From NCBI GenBank assembly GCA_035656655.1, contig DASRSE010000326.1, positions 1 through 7,190 on the forward strand: DNA of 7,190 nt, read 5' to 3'. The notes below the pieces were generated by a model. The model made no database searches. It was not told the DNA's origin and saw only the letters and a program-made list of their open reading frames with translations. The position numbers and the translations under genes were made by a program. The stretch comes from DASRSE01 sp035656655 (GTDB lineage Bacteria; Planctomycetota; Planctomycetia; Pirellulales; DASRSE01). Shown one piece after another: positions 1 to 5,864 of the stretch (its first letter is position 1; each line of letters starts with the position of its first letter).

Positions 1-3000
1 GGCCACAGCCGGTCACGCTTAATGGCGTCTGCTTGCTGTGGGTCGGTTTTTCCGAGGTTGCGGTCGAGGCCTTTGAAGGCGCGGCCGGCGAGAATCTGCG
101 CGATGCGCCCGACAGCGAGTGGCGCCAAGTTGGCGCGGCAAGTGAGATGGATTCGCTCTACCCAATCCAGCTGGCGCCGTATTTTATTGCGTTTGACAAA
201 CCGATCGCCAGCCGCGCGATTCGGTTGCGCGTCACGAAGGGGGCGAAGTCGGGACATCCGCATCTGGCGGACAAGGTCAAAGGGGGCCGCCGCATTTGGT
301 TGGGCGAATGCCTGGCGCTGGCCCCCCTCGCCGATCGCCCGGTGGCGACCCTCGTCTTGCCCAAACCGCACGAAGAACCGCCTCCCATCGCGGTGAAATT
401 CAAACTCGATCGGCCGGGCCTCGTAACCCTCGTTATTGAAGACGCTCAAAACCGCCGCGTTCGCAATCTGGTCAGCGAAACTCCCTTTCCTGCCGGCGAG
501 AACACCGCGTGGTGGGATGGCAGCGACGACTTGCTCCGCGACCCGGAGGCCGCCCATCATGGCGTCTATCACATTCCCACTCGATTGGTCGCGCCGGGCG
601 CCTACAAGGTTCGCGGCCTCGTGCATGATCCGCTCCAATTGCATTACGAGTTCAGCATTTATTCGGCAGGCAAGCCGGCTTGGGAAACGGCCGATCGAAC
701 CGGTTGCTGGCTGACGACCCACACTCCTCCCTCGAGCATCGCCGTGGTCCCTGGCAGCAAAACGGCCGATGGCCAACCGCTGGTGATGATGGGGGCGTTT
801 GTCGCCGAAGGCGGGCATGGGCTTCAATGGCTGCATGAAGATGGGACCAAGCTCGGCGGCCAAGGTTGGGTCGGCGGAAATTGGACCGGCGCGCCGACCC
901 TGGCGGTCGATTTGGGGCCGGACGCCATCGCCGACCAGATCGCCTATGTCGGCTCGGTTTGGGAAGGCGAATTGCGGCTCACGGCAAAAACCCGCGCCTT
1001 GACCGACCAGCCAATTCTCAAAGACAAACTTGGGACCGAATATGACCCCAACGCCAAACCCGAGCTGCGACAGAAAGCGCCTCCGGTTCTGGCAGGCTTT
1101 GATGGCGGAGACAAAATCTTCGTCCTGGGGGGCATCGCCGCGTACAGTGGCCAACTCGTCTGCTCGCTGGTGCGCCAAGACCAGTTGCTGGTGGTTGATG
1201 TGAAAGAGAAGAAAATCGCCGCCCGGATCCATCTCGACAACCCGCGCGGGCTGGCGTTTGACTCCCAGGGGCGCTTGCTCGTGCTCAGCGGCCAGAAGCT
1301 CGTGCGGCTCGCGACCGTCTCCGGAACGCCCGAAACCGTCCTGGCCGATGAGCTTGAGGATCCGCGGCAGATCGCGATCGACGCCGGGGGAAACGTTTTT
1401 ATCGCCGATCGCGGAAAATCACATCAAGTAAAAGTCTTTTCCGCCGCCGGAAAGTTGCTGCGTGCGATCGGCAAGCATGGCGCGCCGGCAATCGGCCCCT
1501 ATGACCCGTTGCGGATGAACAATCCCAATGGGCTGGCGATCGACTCGCAAGGGCGCGTCTGGGTGGCAGAGACGGACAACTCGCCGCGCCGCGTGTCGGT
1601 CTGGTCGGCGACCGGCGAGCTGATCCGCGCGTTTTATGGCCCCACCGAATATGGCGGCGGCGGAACGCTCGATCCGCAAGACCGTACCCGCTTTTATTAC
1701 AAAGGGCTTGAATTCAAGCTGGATTGGACGACGGGCCAAGATCAACTGGTGCGGGTGTTCGCGCGGCCCAATCCGCTGCTCGGCGGCCCTTGCGGCAATT
1801 ACTCGCCGGACACGCCCCTCTATCCGCCGGCGCGGCCGGCGGACCGCTATTTCACCAGTTGTTACACGCACAACCCGACCAACGGCGACGACGTGGCGTT
1901 TATTTGGCATGATCGCCCGCACGCCGCCGAGTTGGTCGCCGCCGTTGGCAATGCGCACGCTTGGGCCGTGTTGCGCAGTGCGCCATTCCGCGCACGGTGG
2001 CCGCAGGAAACGCAGCCGGAGAACGAACACCCCAACGACCACGGCCAGGCGACCTTTGTCTGGACCGACCTGAATCACGATGGCCAGCCGCAGCCGGACG
2101 AAGTGCAGTTCGTAAAAAAAACCTGTCGCGGCGTGACCGTCATGAACGATCTCTCGGTAGTCGTCGCACAGTTCGGTTCGCTCAATGCGCGCTTGGCAGC
2201 GACGTTCGACGACCGCGGCTTGCCCCATTACGACTTGCACAAGTTCGACGATCTCGGTCCGGCCGGCGGTCCGACGGTTTCGAGCGGCGGAGATCAATCG
2301 TTGGTCGAGCCAAGCGGTTGGGCCATCACCACGAACGCCTCGCAGCCGTTTTCGCCTTATGGACCCGGCGGCAAGTTCCACGGCGAGCCGCGCTGGAGTT
2401 ATCCTTCCGCGTGGCCCGGGCTGCACGCCAGCCACGAAGCGGCCGTGCCCGATCGAGCTGGCGAGCTGGTCGGCACAACGCGTCTGCTCGGCGGTTGGGT
2501 GCAGAGCAAGGTCGGCCCCCTGTTTTGCGTCAACGGCAACATGGGGAACATGTATCTGCTGACCGCGGACGGCCTCTTCGTCGGCACGCTATTCAACGAC
2601 ATCCGGCTCCGTCCGAACTGGGGCGCGCCGGTCGCGATTCGCAACATGGATGTGACAGACGTTTCGCTCCACGATGAGAATTTCTGGCCGAGCATCACGC
2701 AAACGAAAGACGGCAACGTCTATCTGGTCGATGGCGGCCGCACGAGCCTCATGCGCGTGGACGGGCTCGACACGTTGCGCGCCCTGCCCGAATCAACCCT
2801 CAGCGTCACTGCCGCGGAGCTTGAGCGAGCCCGCGATTGGTTTGCGCAAGCGGAAGCGGCGCGGCAGCGCCGGCGCGGCAACAGCCGGTTGCGAGTTGCG
2901 TTCCGCCAGACGCCTCCGCACGTGGACGGCCGCGTGAACGATTGGCCGCTCGATACGGATTGGGCATTCATCGATCGCCGCGGGACCAAGGCGAATTTCA

Positions 3001-3602
3001 ACAGCGATTCACGACCGTACGAGGTGCAGGGAGCAGTCGCCGTGACCGCGACCGATTTGTATGCGGCTTGGCAAACGACCGAAAAGGATTTGCTCAAAAA
3101 CAGCGGCGAAACGCCCAACGCCCTGTTCAAGCATGGCGGTTGCCTCGATCTGATGCTCGGCACGAACCCTGATCTGCCGGCCGACCGCGTCGCGGGAGCG
3201 GGCGACGAGCGGCTGCTCATTACCGAGGTGAAAGGCGCAACGCGTGCGCTCTTGTACCGGGCGAAAGTGGCCGGCGTCGCGGAGCCGGTCGCCTTCAGCA
3301 GTCCGTGGCGCACGATTCACATCGACGCCGTGGAAGATGTCAGCAGCGCGGTGGAATTGGCGACCGATAAGGGGGGCAATTATGAAATTCGCATCGCGCT
3401 CGCCGCGCTTCACTGGAAGCCGGAAGTTGGCAAAACGTATCGCGCGGACATCGGCATTCTTCGCGGCGCGGACGGCCACACGACGCAGCGCGTCTATTGG
3501 GCGAATAAGGCGACCGCGATCACAGCCGACGTGCCCAGCGAAGCCGAGCTCACGCCGCGGCTGTGGGGCGAGTGGAAAATCGTCGCGGCCGCGCGCCCCT
3601 AG
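1..3602 (+). CDS. Large modular NHL-repeat / CBM9-like protein, 5' partial
   Basis: The reading frame is open to the left edge (first full codon at 3) and ends with TAG at 3600-3602, giving about 1199 residues. A TTG at 33 is the first possible start inside the window, but the coding signal runs past it, so I call the gene truncated; any signal peptide is outside. Modules by nucleotide position: galactose-binding/discoidin-like fold (to about 350); FlgD/Ig-like domain (about 378-680, with PAGENTAWWDG and APGAYKVRG); beta-propeller with NHL motifs at 1239 (NPRGLAFDSQGRL), 1359 (DPRQIAIDAGGNVFIAD) and 1521 (NPNGLAIDSQGRVWVAE); an EF-hand-like loop at 2067-2102; a Trp-rich conserved block near 2394 (RWSYPSAWPGLHASHEA); a basic, Ala-rich helix-like linker (about 2799-2885); and a CBM9-like domain (about 2886-3600, VDGRVNDWP to LWGEWKI). 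Such assemblies are typical of planctomycete extracytoplasmic proteins; carbohydrate or surface binding is inferred. No catalytic motif was recognised. Confidence 0.85.
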   Translation, partial: PQPVTLNGVCLLWVGFSEVAVEAFEGAAGENLRDAPDSEWRQVGAASEMDSLYPIQLAPYFIAFDKPIASRAIRLRVTKGAKSGHPHLADKVKGGRRIWLGECLALAPLADRPVATLVLPKPHEEPPPIAVKFKLDRPGLVTLVIEDAQNRRVRNLVSETPFPAGENTAWWDGSDDLLRDPEAAHHGVYHIPTRLVAPGAYKVRGLVHDPLQLHYEFSIYSAGKPAWETADRTGCWLTTHTPPSSIAVVPGSKTADGQPLVMMGAFVAEGGHGLQWLHEDGTKLGGQGWVGGNWTGAPTLAVDLGPDAIADQIAYVGSVWEGELRLTAKTRALTDQPILKDKLGTEYDPNAKPELRQKAPPVLAGFDGGDKIFVLGGIAAYSGQLVCSLVRQDQLLVVDVKEKKIAARIHLDNPRGLAFDSQGRLLVLSGQKLVRLATVSGTPETVLADELEDPRQIAIDAGGNVFIADRGKSHQVKVFSAAGKLLRAIGKHGAPAIGPYDPLRMNNPNGLAIDSQGRVWVAETDNSPRRVSVWSATGELIRAFYGPTEYGGGGTLDPQDRTRFYYKGLEFKLDWTTGQDQLVRVFARPNPLLGGPCGNYSPDTPLYPPARPADRYFTSCYTHNPTNGDDVAFIWHDRPHAAELVAAVGNAHAWAVLRSAPFRARWPQETQPENEHPNDHGQATFVWTDLNHDGQPQPDEVQFVKKTCRGVTVMNDLSVVVAQFGSLNARLAATFDDRGLPHYDLHKFDDLGPAGGPTVSSGGDQSLVEPSGWAITTNASQPFSPYGPGGKFHGEPRWSYPSAWPGLHASHEAAVPDRAGELVGTTRLLGGWVQSKVGPLFCVNGNMGNMYLLTADGLFVGTLFNDIRLRPNWGAPVAIRNMDVTDVSLHDENFWPSITQTKDGNVYLVDGGRTSLMRVDGLDTLRALPESTLSVTAAELERARDWFAQAEAARQRRRGNSRLRVAFRQTPPHVDGRVNDWPLDTDWAFIDRRGTKANFNSDSRPYEVQGAVAVTATDLYAAWQTTEKDLLKNSGETPNALFKHGGCLDLMLGTNPDLPADRVAGAGDERLLITEVKGATRALLYRAKVAGVAEPVAFSSPWRTIHIDAVEDVSSAVELATDKGGNYEIRIALAALHWKPEVGKTYRADIGILRGADGHTTQRVYWANKATAITADVPSEAELTPRLWGEWKIVAAARP
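2067..2102 (+). other. EF-hand-like calcium loop inside the NHL protein
   Basis: The 12 residues DLNHDGQPQPDE carry D, N, D at loop positions 1, 3 and 5, Gly at 6 and Glu at 12, the canonical EF-hand/dockerin-type ligand pattern. It sits between propeller segments rather than in a paired helix-loop-helix, so calcium binding is likely but a regulatory EF-hand is not implied. Confidence 0.6.
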
Positions 3603-3641
3603 TTTTGCGAGCGCATGGCGACATTTTCGCCGCGGAACGAG

Positions 3642-3681
3642 GTAGGGTGGGACCAATTTGCGCAGCGAATGCAGGCCCACC
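3642..3681 (+). repeat. Hairpin repeat element, copy 1
   Basis: The 40-nt unit begins GTAGGGTGGGACCAA and ends GGCCCACC. The outer arms GGTGGG (3646-3651) and CCCACC (3676-3681) pair, and the inner arms ATTTGC (3656-3661) and GCGAAT (3665-3670) pair with one G-T wobble around a GCA loop. It matches copy 2 at 37 of 40 positions. It is most likely a REP- or MITE-like non-coding element. Confidence 0.8.
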
Positions 3682-3717
3682 GAGGAGGACGTGGGGGTGC
3701 TGGCGGGAATTGTGAGA

Positions 3718-3752
3718 AATGCTGAATGCGAATTGCTAAATGCTAAATGCCG
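3718..3752 (+). repeat. Heptanucleotide tandem array, 5 units
   Basis: Five consecutive 7-nt units with consensus AATGCTA: AATGCTG, AATGCGA, ATTGCTA, AATGCTA, AATGCCG. The array lies between hairpin elements 1 and 2 and is AT-richer than its surroundings. Arrays of this kind are commonly mistaken for coding sequence; nothing here suggests translation. Confidence 0.75.
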
Positions 3753-3792
3753 AAGAGCGCTGCGAAATTGGGGGAAGCGGGGCGAGGCAGCC

Positions 3793-3832
3793 GTAGGGTG
3801 GGACCAATTCGCGCCGCGAATGCCGGCCCACC
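3793..3832 (+). repeat. Hairpin repeat element, copy 2
   Basis: Same unit and orientation as copy 1, starting 151 bp later. The outer arms are at 3797-3802 and 3827-3832. The inner arms ATTCGC (3807-3812) and GCGAAT (3816-3821) pair perfectly around a GCC loop; relative to copy 1, a T-to-C change turns a G-T wobble into a Watson-Crick pair. Confidence 0.8.
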
Positions 3833-3890
3833 AGCGCAAGCGGTTGCGGACCAATGCGGGTGGAAACGATTCGCGCAAATGAGCGCGGGG

Positions 3891-3922
3891 ACGGGCGCAC
3901 AAACGGGCGCACAAACGGGCGC
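3891..3922 (+). repeat. 12-nt tandem repeat, about 2.7 units
   Basis: ACGGGCGCACAA occurs at 3891-3902 and 3903-3914, followed by a partial unit ACGGGCGC at 3915-3922. The array is short and perfect over the first two units, consistent with recent slippage. No function can be assigned. Confidence 0.7.
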
Positions 3923-3955
3923 CAGCGGGTCGGCCAGCGCGCCGCCACGGACCTT

Positions 3956-3997
3956 GGTGGGCCTGCACACGGCTGCGCCGTGTTGGTCCCACCCTAC
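3956..3997 (-). repeat. Hairpin repeat element, copy 3 (inverted)
   Basis: This copy is in the opposite orientation. TTGGTCCCACCCTAC at 3983-3997 is the exact reverse complement of the first 15 nt of copies 1 and 2, and GGTGGGCCTGC at 3956-3966 is the exact reverse complement of the end of copy 1. The inner stem differs completely in sequence, ACACGGC (3967-3973) with GCCGTGT (3977-3983) around TGC, yet pairs perfectly over 7 bp. The overall fold is kept while the bases have changed. Confidence 0.8.
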
Positions 3998-4035
3998 ATT
4001 CGCGCCCCTACATTCGCGCCCGAGGATTCGCGCCC
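3994..4035 (+). repeat. 14-nt tandem repeat, 3 units
   Basis: CTACATTCGCGCCC occurs exactly at 3994-4007 and 4008-4021; a third unit at 4022-4035 keeps the last 10 of 14 bases. The array starts inside the end of hairpin element copy 3 (shared CTAC), so it may have grown from that element's edge. Confidence 0.75.
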
Positions 4036-4053
4036 GACCCGAGAATTCCCACC

Positions 4054-4085
4054 CGACCGTGTGGCTCAATGAGCCGCGACGGTCG
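4054..4085. other. Two-stage hairpin upstream of the Hpt gene
   Basis: The outer arms CGACCGT (4054-4060) and ACGGTCG (4079-4085) enclose inner arms GGCTC (4063-4067) and GAGCC (4071-4075) around an AAT loop, giving 12 base pairs with a small internal loop (2 nt against 3 nt). No T-run follows on either strand, so it is not a standard intrinsic terminator. It could be a processing or structural element, or simply another repeat-type palindrome. Confidence 0.5.
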
Positions 4086-4269
4086 TCCTTCAGCGGCGGA
4101 AAAGCAAAGCCGGCAACGGGACTTTTCATCAGAAAAAAACAGGGTGATTTTGGAACCTTGCGGACGCTTAAAAAAAGCTAGAGTTCAATACGGCTGGCCC
4201 GGCACGAATGGCGGCGAATGGCTGCCCTGGTTGTCAGGCCGCGCCGTGGACCGGCCGATCGTCTACGTC

Positions 4270-4274
4270 AAGGA
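4270..4274 (+). promoter_or_regulatory. Shine-Dalgarno that fixes the Hpt start
   Basis: AAGGA ends 9 nt before the ATG at 4284. This supports 4284 over the longer in-frame alternative at 4218, which has no comparable site and would add a low-complexity Arg/Pro-rich leader. Confidence 0.6.
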
Positions 4275-4283
4275 AAAATAAGC

Positions 4284-4631
4284 ATGGCGACATTTTCTTC
4301 GCAAATGGAACCGGCGCCGGTGGCCCCGCTCTATTCGACATTGGCGGCCGATCCCGACTTGGGTGAATTGGTCGAGATGTTCGTGGGCGAAATGCCGGAC
4401 CGCGCGCGCTGCTTGGCCGGGCTGTGGGCAGCCGGCGAGTTGGACGCTTTGCAAATGGCGGCCCATCAATTGAAAGGCTCGGCCGGCGGTTATGGGTTTC
4501 CGCAATTAACCGCCAGCGCCGCTCGGCTAGAAGGGTCGCTGCGCGAACAGGCCGCGCCGGAAATTCTCCGCGACCGGACGAACGAGCTCGTCGCGCTGTG
4601 TGGCCGCGCCCGTGCCGGAACAGGGGAATAA
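4284..4631 (+). CDS. Single-domain Hpt (histidine phosphotransfer) protein
   Basis: The 115-residue protein consists almost entirely of one Hpt helical-bundle domain. The motif AHQLKGSAGGYGF places the phospho-accepting histidine at residue 61, followed by Lys64 and Gly65, which match the HxLKG(S/A)xxxG signature. The N-terminal half (YSTLAADPDLGELVEMFVGEMPD) corresponds to the first helices of the family. The expected role is cytoplasmic phosphate relay between the receiver domain of a hybrid kinase and a response regulator. No kinase, receiver or regulator gene lies in the window, so it is an orphan and its partners are unknown. The ATG at 4284 is chosen because an AAGGA lies 9 nt upstream. 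The gene faces the downstream hydrolase tail to tail, 54 bp away. The first 14 nt of the gene, plus 2 nt before it, are an exact copy of sequence at 3613-3628. Confidence 0.88.
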   Translation: MATFSSQMEPAPVAPLYSTLAADPDLGELVEMFVGEMPDRARCLAGLWAAGELDALQMAAHQLKGSAGGYGFPQLTASAARLEGSLREQAAPEILRDRTNELVALCGRARAGTGE

Positions 4632-4645
4632 AGCGCGGTCAGCGC

Positions 4646-4679
4646 CCGGCCTCCTTCAGTGCCGCGCAACGCAGGCCGG
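4646..4679. terminator. Possible shared hairpin between convergent genes
   Basis: CCGGCCT (4646-4652) and AGGCCGG (4673-4679) form a 7-bp GC-rich stem with a 20-nt loop in the 54-bp gap between the Hpt and hydrolase stop codons. The position suits a bidirectional terminator, but there is no T-run and the loop is long, so the call is weak. Confidence 0.3.
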
Positions 4680-4685
4680 CTCCGA

Positions 4686-5309
4686 CTACTTGGCCGGCGG
4701 AGCGTGCTGCGCGAGGCCAGCGCGCTGCCAGATGCCGAGCGCTCGCCACGCGCGGGTGTCGGCCTTCAGCACGGTCCGCATTTGTCGCAACGCGGCAACG
4801 TGGTCGGCGCGATCCATCGCGGCCGCGCAATCTTCAGGAATGAACAGCTCGAAGTCGCGCAAATAGGCGTCGTTGGCGGTAAACAGCACGCAGTTATTCG
4901 TGGCGACGCCTGCCAAGATCAAACGCTTCGCCCCCAGATGCTCCAGCAAGATTTGCAGGGTCGTGGAATAAAACCCCGAATGCTTCGGCTTCAGCACGAA
5001 ATAATCTTCGCGCGCTGGCCGCAGCAATTCGGCCAGCGGCCGCCCGCGGACTTCCGCTCGCAGACAATGCTCGACCTGGGCATTAAAATCGGATCGCCAG
5101 CGGCCGAAATTGTCGTTCACATAGATCGTCGGCCAACCACGCTCGCCGACGGCCTCTTTCAAGGCGCTCGTTTGCCGGGCCGCCGCCAATGCCGACTCGA
5201 ACAGCAGCGCGCCGCCGGGAAACTCCAGATCATTGATAAAATCAATCAAGAGCAAGGCGACTTCCGCCTTGTCGGGCACATTGCCGTGTAAATCGGGATT
5301 CGCCTTCAT
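4686..5309 (-). CDS. Isochorismatase-family cysteine hydrolase
   Basis: From ATG at 5309 the protein has 207 residues, the usual size for this family of Rossmann-like alpha/beta hydrolases. The triad is visible: Asp23 in ALLLIDFINDLEF, Lys107 in YFVLKPKHSGFYSTTL, and nucleophile Cys140 in AGVATNNCVLFTANDAYLRDF (Cys codon at 4890-4892). The Val-Ala preceding TNNC matches the expected cis-peptide position. Family members hydrolyse isochorismate, nicotinamide, N-carbamoyl amines or similar amides; the substrate here cannot be read from the sequence, and no neighbouring pathway gene helps. The enzyme should be cytoplasmic (no signal peptide). A TTG four codons upstream (5321) is an alternative start. 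Neither start has a good Shine-Dalgarno, and a GGCGG/CCGCC hairpin (5325-5342) lies just upstream. The gene is convergent with Hpt and apparently monocistronic. Confidence 0.9.
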   Translation of the reverse strand: MKANPDLHGNVPDKAEVALLLIDFINDLEFPGGALLFESALAAARQTSALKEAVGERGWPTIYVNDNFGRWRSDFNAQVEHCLRAEVRGRPLAELLRPAREDYFVLKPKHSGFYSTTLQILLEHLGAKRLILAGVATNNCVLFTANDAYLRDFELFIPEDCAAAMDRADHVAALRQMRTVLKADTRAWRALGIWQRAGLAQHAPPAK

Positions 5310-5390
5310 GCCGAAAAACAAGATGGCGGTTTCGGAGCCGCCAGAGTATTAAAAAAAGCGAGGATCCATTTTGTCGTGTGCACCGACTCG

Positions 5391-5404
5391 CGCGAAAATT
5401 CGCG
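5391..5404. promoter_or_regulatory. Palindrome, candidate operator
   Basis: CGCGAA and TTCGCG are perfect 6-bp inverted half-sites separated by AA. It lies about 80 bp upstream of the hydrolase start on the minus strand, a plausible operator position. There is no regulator gene beside it, so the role is a guess. Confidence 0.3.
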
Positions 5405-5593
5405 GAGCGTCCCCTCCTGTCGCGGAGAATGCTAAAACGCAACGCTCATCGGGTTACGGCGTCCTCGACAACCTGCCGCATTTGATCTTCGTTGGATGGA
5501 TCCTCACTCGGAAAGGACAAAAGTTAAACCGTTTCGCCGTCGCGGTTGCTCGGGATTCGTGTTCTCGGCAACCAAGGTGGTTCGTCCTGCATC

Positions 5594-5609
5594 AGCCGAG
5601 CATTCGGCT
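5594..5609 (-). terminator. Hairpin just past the DUF6496 stop
   Basis: AGCCGA (5594-5599) and TCGGCT (5604-5609) form a perfect 6-bp stem with a tight 4-nt loop, beginning 5 nt beyond the minus-strand stop codon (5615-5617). No T-run follows on the minus strand, so it may be a weak or Rho-assisted terminator or a 3'-end stabilising stem. Confidence 0.4.
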
Positions 5610-5614
5610 TGACC

Positions 5615-5821
5615 TCAGGGCGATTTCTTCTTGGCCTTTTTCTTGGAGCCCTTCTTCGGCACTTTCGCCCCCTTCTTGCGGGCCTCGGAGAGGCCGATGG
5701 CGATCGCCTGCTTGCGGCTGGTGACTTTCTTTTTCGATTTGCCGGAACGGAGGGTGCCGGCTTTTTTCTTGTGCATTGCCTTTTTCACCGATTTCCCTGC
5801 ACTTTTGCTGTACTTGGCCAT
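5615..5821 (-). CDS. Small lysine-rich DUF6496-type protein
   Basis: The protein is 68 residues, starting at ATG 5821 and ending in TGA at 5615-5617. The central segment SRKQAIAIGLSEARKKGAKVPKK is the conserved signature I recognise from DUF6496 proteins, preceded by the typical KSVKKAMHKKKAGTLRSGK stretch. Lysine makes up 24 residues, with 3 Arg and a single Glu, and the C-terminus is an almost pure Lys/Ser/Ala tail (KKGSKKKAKKKSP) like histone H1 tails. The family's function is unknown; nucleic-acid binding is an inference from charge. An AGGAG (minus strand, at 5829-5833) stands 7 nt before the ATG and supports this start. The frame continues open far upstream (to 6538), but that part is antisense to the DUF892 gene and has no Shine-Dalgarno. 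It is divergently oriented from the DUF892 gene across a 406-bp region. Confidence 0.82.
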   Translation of the reverse strand: MAKYSKSAGKSVKKAMHKKKAGTLRSGKSKKKVTSRKQAIAIGLSEARKKGAKVPKKGSKKKAKKKSP

Positions 5822-5841
5822 GGAGAAACTCCTGGGGGATG

Positions 5842-5864
5842 CGCCGCCTGAAACTCCGGCGGCG
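5842..5864 (-). promoter_or_regulatory. 5'-UTR hairpin of the DUF6496 gene
   Basis: CGCCGCC (5842-5848) and GGCGGCG (5858-5864) form a 7-bp GC stem with a 9-nt loop. On the minus strand the loop reads GGAGTTTCA, repeating the 8 nt GGAGTTTC that includes the gene's own Shine-Dalgarno a few bases downstream. The Shine-Dalgarno itself can pair as GGAG-TTT-CTCC (5822-5832). A translational control role is possible but unproven. Confidence 0.4.

Larger units (their letters stand above)
3603..4283. other. Repeat-rich intergenic region
   Basis: I find no supportable gene in these 680 bp. Open frames on both strands here have no family resemblance and arise from GC-rich low-complexity sequence. The content is repetitive: three hairpin elements, tandem arrays of 7-, 12- and 14-nt units, a two-stage hairpin, and one copy of a 16-bp direct repeat at the left border whose partner overlaps the next gene's start. 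The AT-richer part at about 4126-4190, including an A7 tract at 4170-4176, is the likeliest place for the promoter of the following Hpt gene, but no convincing -35/-10 pair is visible. Confidence 0.7.
5310..5614. other. Intergenic region upstream of the cysteine hydrolase
   Basis: No gene is supportable here; short open frames on both strands resemble nothing. The region should hold the promoter of the minus-strand hydrolase and the transcription end of the minus-strand DUF6496 gene. An A/T run at 5349-5357 (minus-strand T7 followed by AATACT) is the most promoter-like patch, without a convincing hexamer pair. Palindromes are present at 5325-5342 and 5391-5404, and GGTTGC (5544-5549) can pair with GCAACC (5568-5573). 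Confidence 0.6.

Noticed and set aside
1419..2435. 338-residue minus-strand open frame inside the NHL gene
   Set aside because: The plus frame has clear NHL and EF-hand motifs here; the antisense product is Arg-rich without family motifs.
3009..3992. 327-residue minus-strand open frame overlapping the NHL gene end and the repeat region
   Set aside because: It is antisense to the CBM9-like domain and translates tandem repeats; typical GC-rich shadow frame.
3642..3997. CRISPR-like spacing of the hairpin elements
   Set aside because: There are only three copies, one inverted, with 110-125 bp gaps and divergent interiors, and no cas gene is present.
4069..4281. 70-codon plus-strand open frame ending 2 bp before the Hpt start
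   Set aside because: Its ATG lies in the loop of a hairpin, no Shine-Dalgarno precedes it, and the peptide resembles nothing known. The close spacing hints at coupling but is not enough.
4218..4283. N-terminal extension of the Hpt protein
   Set aside because: The added 22 residues are Arg/Pro-rich, outside the Hpt domain and lack a ribosome site; the ATG at 4284 has one.
3646..4283. Insertion sequence or mobile gene in the repeat-rich spacer
   Set aside because: There is no transposase fragment or terminal inverted repeat pair of IS type; the 16-bp direct repeat alone is not proof of transposition.
4659..5291. 210-residue plus-strand open frame opposite the cysteine hydrolase
   Set aside because: It is the antisense shadow of a gene with an intact catalytic triad.
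5360..5505. 10-bp inverted repeat GAGGATCCAT / ATGGATCCTC, 126 nt apart
   Set aside because: About one such pair at this spacing is expected by chance in a window of this size, and the core is a 6-bp palindrome.
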